DNA from: a bacterium
Lineage (GTDB): Bacteria; Patescibacteriota; Patescibacteriia; S139-126
NCBI GenBank assembly: GCA_030666865.1
Contig: DAOUWZ010000010.1
Coordinates: forward strand, 1 to 39,802
Length of the DNA: 39,802 nucleotides
Direction of reading: 5' to 3'
This document shows positions 23,636 to 30,091 of this stretch, piece after piece (the first letter of the stretch is position 1; every line of letters begins with the position of its first letter). A program made the position numbers and the translations under genes. The notes beneath the pieces are model-generated. The model searched no databases. It was given only the letters and a program-made list of their open reading frames with translations, and had not been told where the DNA came from.

Positions 23636-23662
23636 AGGGGAGGGTTGAAAAAATTCTCCCCT
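23636..23662 (+). promoter_or_regulatory. Hairpin between peptide gene and radical-SAM gene
   Basis: AGGGGAG (23636-23642) pairs exactly with CTCCCCT (23656-23662), followed by TATTTCATTC. The weak T-run suggests partial termination or protection of the upstream mRNA rather than a full stop. Such a hairpin would allow more peptide than enzyme to be made. The radical-SAM gene's own AGGAGG begins 10 nt later. Confidence 0.6.
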
Positions 23663-23684
23663 TATTTCATTCAGGAGGTAAAAC

Positions 23685-24764
23685 ATGGAATGCAAAACAG
23701 AAACCCCTCGTCTGGAAGTTGAAACCGAAGACACTATTTATGAGATAGAATTCGGCCAGGTCCAGATTGAAATCACAGGTCGGTGTAACATGAGTTGCCA
23801 ACATTGCAGGGCAGCTCATCAGCCTAAACATGACATGCCGATCGAACAGATCGTCAAAATTATCCGATTCGCCCGACAGTTCAGCCCGAATTACAAGGAA
23901 GTAATCCTGTCCGGCGGTGAACCATTGATGCATCACGACTTCGCCGATGTCCTGAGACAAGTTCGCAACAACGGTGGAGAATTTATCACGCTAACGACTA
24001 ACGGTTCGTTGCTTACCAACGAGCACCTGACACTGATCAGGGATTTGTCTTTTCAGCGCTTCGTGCTTTCGGTAAGTCTGGACAACCTCGATCCAGTTAA
24101 GCATGATGAATTCCGCGCGCATAAGAACGCTTTTCCCAAAGCCGTCAGCGCTCTACGCTTAGTGGCCGAAAGTGGTCTGACGAATGTTATCGCCTCAATG
24201 CGGTCCACAATTCAGGCTTCACAAATCGGTGAGATGGAAAGCATGGTGAAGTTTGCGAAAGACATTGGCTGTAAACGAGTCAGCTTTTCCGCAATCCATC
24301 CCGCAGGAAAAGCAATTGAACGCGATGATCTCTGGATGACCAAAGAACAAAAACTAGCATTCATTCAAGAGATATATCGGCTCAAAACTGTTTTCCCTGA
24401 ACTGAATGTCACTACTAATGATCCGTTAAAATGCCTGCTCCGTGGAAAAAATGACTTGGGAGAAAACGGAGAATTGGTTTTTGACGGATGCGGAGCCGCC
24501 GCCATAACTTTCAACGTCAATTCTGATGGCACGATGACCCCATGTGCCTTACTGAATGTTCCGATGATGAACGTCTTCCCTTTGAGCATAGAGGAAATGA
24601 CTGAAAAATATCGGGAAAATTCCATTGTCAGGAACATGCTGGCGATGAACCTTAAGGGTAAATGCGGATCCTGCCAAATGAAATATCAATGCGGCGGGTG
24701 TCGTGCACGTGCCCTGATCCAAAAGGGGGATTATCTTGAAGAGGACCCTCATTGTTGGGTGTAA
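23685..24764 (+). CDS. Radical SAM/SPASM peptide-modifying enzyme (candidate)
   Basis: 359 residues. The radical-SAM cluster motif CNMSCQHC gives Cys34, Cys38 and Cys41 (CX3CX2C), followed by the SAM-binding SGGEPLMHHDF. The C-terminal SPASM domain shows GCGAAAITFNVNSDGTMTPC and the cluster Cys327, 330, 336, 339 (CX2CX5CX2C) with Cys357 at the extreme end, enough for two auxiliary iron-sulfur clusters. SPASM proteins mature peptides or enzymes by radical chemistry, for example thioether formation; the CSIC end of the upstream peptide is the obvious candidate substrate. Strong AGGAGG ribosome-binding site. By eye about half G+C, against about one third around it, so probably acquired. Confidence 0.88.
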   Translation: MECKTETPRLEVETEDTIYEIEFGQVQIEITGRCNMSCQHCRAAHQPKHDMPIEQIVKIIRFARQFSPNYKEVILSGGEPLMHHDFADVLRQVRNNGGEFITLTTNGSLLTNEHLTLIRDLSFQRFVLSVSLDNLDPVKHDEFRAHKNAFPKAVSALRLVAESGLTNVIASMRSTIQASQIGEMESMVKFAKDIGCKRVSFSAIHPAGKAIERDDLWMTKEQKLAFIQEIYRLKTVFPELNVTTNDPLKCLLRGKNDLGENGELVFDGCGAAAITFNVNSDGTMTPCALLNVPMMNVFPLSIEEMTEKYRENSIVRNMLAMNLKGKCGSCQMKYQCGGCRARALIQKGDYLEEDPHCWV

Positions 24765-24783
24765 AAACCCACTTCTACCAACC

Positions 24784-24813
24784 AAGGCCATTTTTGAAAA
24801 ATAAAATGGCCTT
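24784..24813 (+). terminator. Rho-independent terminator after the radical-SAM gene
   Basis: AAGGCCATTTT (24784-24794), loop TGAAAAAT, AAAATGGCCTT (24803-24813), then TTA. It closes the two-gene unit. Confidence 0.75.
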
Positions 24814-24851
24814 TACTTCTTATATTCGCCTTTTTATTATATAATGAGAAT

Positions 24852-25316
24852 ATGAACATCTATTTGAAAAAATTTATTGAAGAAAAATTTAGAAAACCAG
24901 GTAAGGCATTGGATTTAGGAGCTGGTGATTTTTTTGATGTTGCTTGCCTAAAACAGCTGGGCTGGAAATGCGAAGGAGTGGACATAAAAACTGGCGTTGA
25001 TTTAGAAAAATATTTTTTATCAGAAAAACACCCTTTCGATCTGGTTTTTTCAAATTATGTAATTCATAAACTAAATGATAAAGAACAATTTATCAAAACA
25101 GTTTTTGATAATTTAAAAAAAGATAGCTGGTTTTTTATTCATACCTTTGATAAAAAAGACAAGAATAGTAAATCGGCCTTAACAGCAGATCACTTGCGAA
25201 AAATATTGTCCAGACAGGGTTTTAAAAATATTAAAACTGGAGTTTTCAGTTATTACGACAACGAAGAAGGACATAAACATTGGCATAAAATTTTAGAAGC
25301 AACCGGAAAAAAATAA
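24852..25316 (+). CDS. Class I SAM-dependent methyltransferase
   Basis: 154 residues: motif I ALDLGAGDFFDVACLKQLGW (residues 19-38) with the Gly-rich SAM loop, acidic end of strand 2 in EGVDIKTGVDL, motif IV FDLVFSNYVIHKL (57-69) and a later strand SWFFIHTFDK. It is compact, similar in size to TehB-like methyltransferases. The substrate is unknown. It is followed by a complete attC-like site, so it is probably a cassette whose left end was lost when the radical-SAM unit arrived. A+T content returns to the local norm. Confidence 0.88.
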   Translation: MNIYLKKFIEEKFRKPGKALDLGAGDFFDVACLKQLGWKCEGVDIKTGVDLEKYFLSEKHPFDLVFSNYVIHKLNDKEQFIKTVFDNLKKDSWFFIHTFDKKDKNSKSALTADHLRKILSRQGFKNIKTGVFSYYDNEEGHKHWHKILEATGKK

Positions 25317-25391
25317 AAAATAGCCCCGAATAATATTTTGCTTCCCGCCAATTCGGCGGGCAGGCGCAAAACAAAAATTTTTAATTACATC

Positions 25392-25491
25392 CGATAACAA
25401 CGAGTATCCGGTTACGGCTCTTCCGAGAACCTCCACCCATATTTTATTCCGCTCCGCTACACAAAATATCAGATATACGCGAACGTTAGCA
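25392..25491 (+). other. attC-like site at the right edge of the second island
   Basis: Core CGATAAC (25392-25398), stem AACGAGTATCCGG paired imperfectly with CAGATATACGCG, right core GTTAGCA (25485-25491). The centre has TTACGGCTCTTCCGAG, the block CTCCACCCATATTTT and TTCCGCTCCGCTACACAAAA, closely matching the sites at 792 and 3080. No cassette follows; the pilus operon begins, in the opposite direction. A G+C-rich palindrome (CCCGCCAATTCGGCGGG) lies at 25345-25361, before it. Confidence 0.7.
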
Positions 25492-25593
25492 TATTACACG
25501 ATCCTATTTACCGACAGGTAGACTTTTTCAGCCAAAGGCTGATCCGCCTCGGGCGAAAATTCCTCTTTCAAGAGGGGATAGCTTGATATCAAC

Positions 25594-25962
25594 CTAGAAT
25601 GTTGTATTTGGTTTTAGTTTATTATCTTTTGAAGTAGATTCCGAGGTTTTTTTGATTGTTTTGAATATTGATTGGTATTTATCCCAATTATATTCCTCTA
25701 CTTCTAGTTTTTCCAAATATTTTGTTTGGATTTTTTCAAGAAAATGGATTTTTATTAAAGCTGGAGAGACATCAGCCTGTAAAACAATTATTTTTTTTGC
25801 TGAGATTATTGTCTGATAAAAATTAAAATACAGAAAGAATCCAATTAACACTACCAGTATAACAGAAATAAGAATACTAGAAGATTTAATATGCTTAATA
25901 AAGAAAGAAAATATTGTTTTTAGTTTGTTGGTGATTGTTTTTAAGTTCATTTTATTGTACAT
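25594..25962 (-). CDS. Small membrane protein at the end of the pilus operon
   Basis: 122 residues with a basic N-terminus, one membrane helix (about 30-48, SSILISVILVVLIGFFLYF) and an exported tail of about 70 residues rich in Lys and Ser. It lies where other operons carry pilP, but it has neither lipobox nor the PilP domain, so I do not call it PilP. ATG 25962 overlaps the pilO-like stop; the ATG 12 nt downstream (25950) lies just after that stop and is an equal choice. Confidence 0.65.
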   Translation of the reverse strand: MYNKMNLKTITNKLKTIFSFFIKHIKSSSILISVILVVLIGFFLYFNFYQTIISAKKIIVLQADVSPALIKIHFLEKIQTKYLEKLEVEEYNWDKYQSIFKTIKKTSESTSKDNKLKPNTTF

Positions 25963-26488
25963 ATATTTTCCCGATCAGTTGGGTAACAACATTGGATTCA
26001 GAAGAAATTTCTGACGGGCTATTGCTAAAAGTTATTGAATTTAGATTGATATAAAATTCTTTTCTATCTAAATCATTTATATAATTCAGAGTATTTTTGT
26101 ATTGGCCATTGAGTGTTATACTTATTGAAATCGGCGTGATTATATTTGGTTTACTAAATTCCGAAATATTTATATTTTGTTCTAAGTTGTTTTCATCAGC
26201 AATTGCTTCAAGTTCTTTTATGAAATTCAGAGTTTTGGCTGAGTCAATGACTATATTGGAAAGACTTTTAAGTTTTTCATCAATTTTGTTCATTTGTTTG
26301 GTAGTGTCTTTTAATGAAAGTCCTTGTTGATATTGTTTTTCAAGTAAAATACGTTTTTGCAATATGGAATCATTAATTACATTGATATCAAAAACTGTTT
26401 TACCAATGAAAACTAATATTAATATCAATAATATCGTTAATCCGTATATTGTTGTATTCAAAAATTTTTTATTCTTCATCCAATTCAC
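25952..26488 (-). CDS. pilO: PilO-like type IV pilus inner-membrane protein
   Basis: 178 residues: short cytoplasmic tail, membrane helix (about 12-30), coiled-coil helix (about 38-75, with ILLEKQYQQGLSLKDTTKQM), then an alpha/beta ferredoxin-like domain (KTLNFIKELEAIADENNLEQ and PISISITLNGQYKNTLNYIN). This is the PilO architecture, and the position after pilM and pilN supports it. It is thought to form the alignment subcomplex with PilN. It overlaps pilN by 20 nt. Confidence 0.82.
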   Translation of the reverse strand: MNWMKNKKFLNTTIYGLTILLILILVFIGKTVFDINVINDSILQKRILLEKQYQQGLSLKDTTKQMNKIDEKLKSLSNIVIDSAKTLNFIKELEAIADENNLEQNINISEFSKPNIITPISISITLNGQYKNTLNYINDLDRKEFYINLNSITFSNSPSEISSESNVVTQLIGKIYVQ

Positions 26489-27017
26489 AATCTAAGTTAT
26501 TTATATCAGCAGTTAAGGTAAAGTTAATATTGTCTTTTTTTAGAAGAGTCCTCAAAGGCAAGGAAATATTTTCTAATAAATCACATTTTTTTAAGCTTTC
26601 TTGTAGATTTAATAAATCTTCTCTGGTATAAGCGAATCCTGATAATAAAAAGGAATTTTCGTTTATGTTAAGTTCCATTCTTTCTATTATAACATTTTCG
26701 ACTAATAGCTGATTAATAGTATTTAATGTTTTTGACCAAGGAATAAATTCAGTCTGCATATTAAATATATTTTGCAGTTTTTTATTATAAGCATTTACTT
26801 TATTATTTATATTTTGGTGGGAAATATTGATGGATTCTGATTGTAGTTCAACCTCAGCGAATCTTTTCATTAAAATAATTTTGGATGCAAATAAAACCAA
26901 AGAAATCACAAAGGAAACTGTTAATATTATAAGAATAAAATTTTTAATAATATTATATTTCCACAACAAATAAGACTCTGTTTTTTCGCTTGGTGATAGT
27001 AAGTTTAGATCTAGCAT
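26469..27017 (-). CDS. pilN: PilN-like type IV pilus assembly protein
   Basis: 182 residues. The N-terminal LDLNLLSPSEK is the short conserved motif by which PilN binds PilM (NLLP-type). A membrane helix (about 25-47) and an exported coiled-coil plus small alpha/beta domain follow, ending with an acidic tail. The start lies 1 nt after the pilM stop, so coupled translation is expected. Confidence 0.86.
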   Translation of the reverse strand: MLDLNLLSPSEKTESYLLWKYNIIKNFILIILTVSFVISLVLFASKIILMKRFAEVELQSESINISHQNINNKVNAYNKKLQNIFNMQTEFIPWSKTLNTINQLLVENVIIERMELNINENSFLLSGFAYTREDLLNLQESLKKCDLLENISLPLRTLLKKDNINFTLTADINNLDCELDEE

Positions 27018-27018
27018 A

Positions 27019-28077
27019 TTACATTTTTAGTGCCAGGCCAATAGCCGTTGTGTATGATAATTTTTCATTTTCAGGAATAGTAATTTTATTTAAATTTGTA
27101 ATTTTTGCAAATGGATTGCCTTTCACGGTTTCGATTCCTAATGTTTTACTCAAAAATGATTCTAATTTTTTTATTTCCGCTCCGCCACCACATAATAATA
27201 TTTTTGTCAATTTAAGACTATTGGCAAAATTATTATTATAATAATCTATAGCTGATTTTATTTTGTTTGCTAGTTCATTTAGTTCGTTGTTCAGAATTGC
27301 ATGTATGCCATCTTTACATTTATTTTCATCAAGACCGCATACTATTTTTGCTTCCTCAGCTTGTTTTGGATCCAGTGACAATTTCTGACTAATAATTTCT
27401 GTTATTTTATCACCAGCCAGTGGGAGGCTAAAAATGCTTTGCACTGTATTATTTGCATAAATTATAAAACTACTTCTAGTAGCGCCAATGTCAATAATAC
27501 CTACAGCATTCTGATTATTTTTTTCAGAGTTATTATTAAGCATAGCTCTTATGATAGATAGTGCTTCAATTTCTAGTGATAAGGGTATAAGATCTGCTTT
27601 TTTTAATAAAGAAGTATAAGAATCGACAATATTTTTTGGTGCCGCGCCAATTAAAATATTAATCTCATTATTATTTTTATCTGTGCCAATTTTTTGCCAA
27701 TCAAAATAGAGTTCGTCTAGGGCAAATGGTAAATGATGCTCAGCCGCCCATTCAACGGCAGTATGAATTTCGTTATCAGGAGTAGGTGGTATAGAAATTA
27801 ATTTTATAAAAGTATGTTTTTCTGGCAGGCAGGCGTGGATAAATTTTGATTTTAATTTAGGTCCTTTGGCAAGGTTTATAAGTTCTTTAATTATTTTGAT
27901 AATTTCCTTTTCATTGACAATTTTGCCATTATCAAAATAATTTGACGGCAAATGCATACTATTTAAATTGACTAAAGAGTAATTATTGCCTTTTTTGTTT
28001 AAGCCGATCAATTTAAGAGATTTGTCACTTAAGTCAAGACCCCAAATTGATACTTTTCTTTTATTATTATCAAACAT
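27019..28077 (-). CDS. pilM: PilM-like actin-fold ATPase of the type IV pilus
   Basis: The 352-residue form starting at ATG 28077 (MFDNNKRKVSIWGLDLSD) is preferred to a longer frame from 28101, which overlaps the preceding gene. Actin-like elements are WGLDLSDKSLKLIGL (phosphate 1), VGIIDIGATRSSFIIYANN (phosphate 2) and ILLCGGGAEIKKLESFL (adenosine). It sits on the cytoplasmic face and binds the N-terminus of PilN. Full length. Confidence 0.92.
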   Translation of the reverse strand: MFDNNKRKVSIWGLDLSDKSLKLIGLNKKGNNYSLVNLNSMHLPSNYFDNGKIVNEKEIIKIIKELINLAKGPKLKSKFIHACLPEKHTFIKLISIPPTPDNEIHTAVEWAAEHHLPFALDELYFDWQKIGTDKNNNEINILIGAAPKNIVDSYTSLLKKADLIPLSLEIEALSIIRAMLNNNSEKNNQNAVGIIDIGATRSSFIIYANNTVQSIFSLPLAGDKITEIISQKLSLDPKQAEEAKIVCGLDENKCKDGIHAILNNELNELANKIKSAIDYYNNNFANSLKLTKILLCGGGAEIKKLESFLSKTLGIETVKGNPFAKITNLNKITIPENEKLSYTTAIGLALKM

Positions 28078-28079
28078 AA

Positions 28080-29474
28080 TTAATTTGGTATTTCTTCCCA
28101 AGAAATAAATTCGTATTGGCTGCTAGTAGGGAAACTAGGCGGCGGTTCAAACATTAGTTTACTATCATATATACTCATGGTGTTTCTATAACCATCTACA
28201 GTATTTGATCCTGATACCCATGACCAAGTCCAGATTTTATTGGTTATGATACCTCCATATACTTCAATATAATTTTTTATGCTTCTTTGCCACCACCAGC
28301 AATAATTTGCTCGGTAAACTCTTCCTTTTTGAGCCAATAAAATTCCATCTATATAGAGATTATTAGGAGCATGTCTTGGTACTTTAATATTTTTTTGAGC
28401 GATTAAACCAAGAGAATGGTTGCCATCTCTGGCTAAATATTGAATATTGTTATTTATGATTATTGAAGTATTAGTACTAGCAGAATCTGGAAATTTTGCC
28501 GAAGCTAGAGTAACTTTACCATTTAGCGTACCTTCTACCCAAACATTATCTTCTATAAATATTATACCATTATTTGGCAATGAATAGTTGCCCAGATAAT
28601 GTTGTGTGCGTATTTCTTCAGCTTTCCATTCACAGCCTGAAAAATCATCGTCATCAATTTGATATAAAGCCCACCATAGCCTGGTTATCCGATATAGATT
28701 ATAAGTTCCATTATTTTGGAAAATTATATGATAGCCATAATTTCTTGGGGCATAATAATGACCATCGTTTTGCGCTTCAGTTTTTAAATTAGCCAGATCC
28801 ATAGTTATGGAGTTGAAATCAATTTCTGTTACTGGGTAGCTCCATAAATCATTATTTGGACCACTTCCCCAAACACCAGGTTTTTCTTCATTACTGCAAC
28901 CGTGGTCAGTGGTGCAGATATAAGTTTCCTTAGCTGATGTAACTAAAGAGTCGTTAGTACCATCCATTCTGACTCCACCATTTGAATGAAGTGTTCCTGA
29001 TACACTCTCACTATCACCAAGCCAAATATCACTATTGGTTAGATATGAATATTTAGCCAAGGATGGTTTGCCATATCTAACTTCTAAAGTTTTTTTAATA
29101 TTTGGATATTTATTTATCCACCCAACTGATTTTATATTCACAATAGTTGAACCTATTGTTGGAGGAGTTATTTCTAAACTAAAAGTGCCAACCAATCCAG
29201 TTGTTGGATCTTCATAAGTATGAATATAAGGACCTGGCCCGCCAGTATTATCCGTATAATCTTCCTCAGCATGCGCTAAATGCCAACGGTAATAGTTGAT
29301 ACCTGCTTCAGCAATATGGATTGCTTGAACTTTAGCAATGTGTTGATCATTTAATTTTTTTTGGTAAACAACCATTCCCAATAAAGAACTTATAGATAAT
29401 AAGAAAATTCCAGTGAATACTATGATCAAAATTAAAATAGCTCCTGATTCATTTTTTTGTTTTTTATTAAACAT
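28080..29474 (-). CDS. PilX-like minor pilin/pilus assembly protein
   Basis: 464 residues. The N-terminus ESGAILILIIVFTGIFLLSI resembles PilX_N, with a membrane helix and then AIHIAEAGINYYRWHLAHAE, a frequent continuation in PilX-type proteins. The long exported part has beta-rich repeats, many Trp and Tyr residues, and a Cys pair (ICTTDHGC) plus another in CEWKAEE. The part after about residue 160 contains LHSNGGVRM and GIIFIEDNVWVEGTLNGKVT, typical of bacterial right-handed helix or filamentous domains. It probably sits near the pilus tip. It overlaps the pilW-like gene by 1 nt. Confidence 0.75.
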   Translation of the reverse strand: MFNKKQKNESGAILILIIVFTGIFLLSISSLLGMVVYQKKLNDQHIAKVQAIHIAEAGINYYRWHLAHAEEDYTDNTGGPGPYIHTYEDPTTGLVGTFSLEITPPTIGSTIVNIKSVGWINKYPNIKKTLEVRYGKPSLAKYSYLTNSDIWLGDSESVSGTLHSNGGVRMDGTNDSLVTSAKETYICTTDHGCSNEEKPGVWGSGPNNDLWSYPVTEIDFNSITMDLANLKTEAQNDGHYYAPRNYGYHIIFQNNGTYNLYRITRLWWALYQIDDDDFSGCEWKAEEIRTQHYLGNYSLPNNGIIFIEDNVWVEGTLNGKVTLASAKFPDSASTNTSIIINNNIQYLARDGNHSLGLIAQKNIKVPRHAPNNLYIDGILLAQKGRVYRANYCWWWQRSIKNYIEVYGGIITNKIWTWSWVSGSNTVDGYRNTMSIYDSKLMFEPPPSFPTSSQYEFISWEEIPN

Positions 29475-30091
29475 TATAAATTATTTTTTAAATTTCTTAA
29501 TTGGACATCTGTTTCCAAATCAAAATCTTTAGGCGCTCTAATAGGATCTATATTTATTCTCAAAAATACATGTAATAATTTTGTTTCTATCAAACGGGCC
29601 GGAGCGGGTAGGGGATTATTTTCAGTATCATAAGGATAATCTCCATTGTAGTAAGTAAAAATTGGGATAGAATCGTTTCTAACATGTGTTGAAATTATAG
29701 TTATTTCCTCAGTACCAGTATAATCAAGTGGATTGCCAGATGGTTCAATTATACCTTTTTCTAGGTTAGTTCCATTCAATGTATATCTTACTCTTTCTGT
29801 ATAAACATCTTGATCGATGTCTGAATAAAAAATTATTTCTTGGTCGCCAGCTAATTCCAATGGGTATGATCCGTTTTCAGCTATTGACGCTTCTCTTATT
29901 TCTTTAGCCATAATATCAACACCTTTTTGTGCCAATCTGATTGCTTCAATTTGATCTTGACCAAAAGACGCGCTTTGATAGCTGTTTATTGAAAAATCAA
30001 ACCAAGCTAAAATTAATATAATAAAAATGCTTGTAGCTACTGTTATTTCAAGTAAGGTAAATCCGTTATTTTTTAGCTTATTTTTTTTCAT
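29474..30091 (-). CDS. PilW/PulJ-like minor prepilin
   Basis: 205 residues with a type III prepilin signal: KNNGFTLLEITVATSIFIIL, with cleavage expected after Gly10 and Glu at +5 (EITVAT). The rest is a pseudopilin fold of about 170 residues, containing QKGVDIMAKEIREAS, a known feature of PilW/PulJ proteins. Stop and start codons meet the next gene almost without gap. A prepilin peptidase is needed but is not in the window. Confidence 0.85.
   Translation of the reverse strand: MKKNKLKNNGFTLLEITVATSIFIILILAWFDFSINSYQSASFGQDQIEAIRLAQKGVDIMAKEIREASIAENGSYPLELAGDQEIIFYSDIDQDVYTERVRYTLNGTNLEKGIIEPSGNPLDYTGTEEITIISTHVRNDSIPIFTYYNGDYPYDTENNPLPAPARLIETKLLHVFLRINIDPIRAPKDFDLETDVQLRNLKNNL

Noticed and set aside
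23455-23748. 97-codon plus-strand frame overlapping the peptide gene and the radical-SAM start
   Set aside because: It runs out of frame across both genes, the hairpin and the ribosome-binding site; composition (QERRNCRATGNQ) is unlike real proteins of this genome.
1-25491. Repeated stem and core motifs as a CRISPR array
   Set aside because: The repeats are 100 nt or longer, far apart, imperfect and foldable, with genes rather than spacers between them.
27826-27840. GGCAGGCAGG inside pilM as a copy of the LPAGR palindrome
   Set aside because: Only half of the palindrome matches, and the encoded CLPEKHTF fits the normal PilM sequence.
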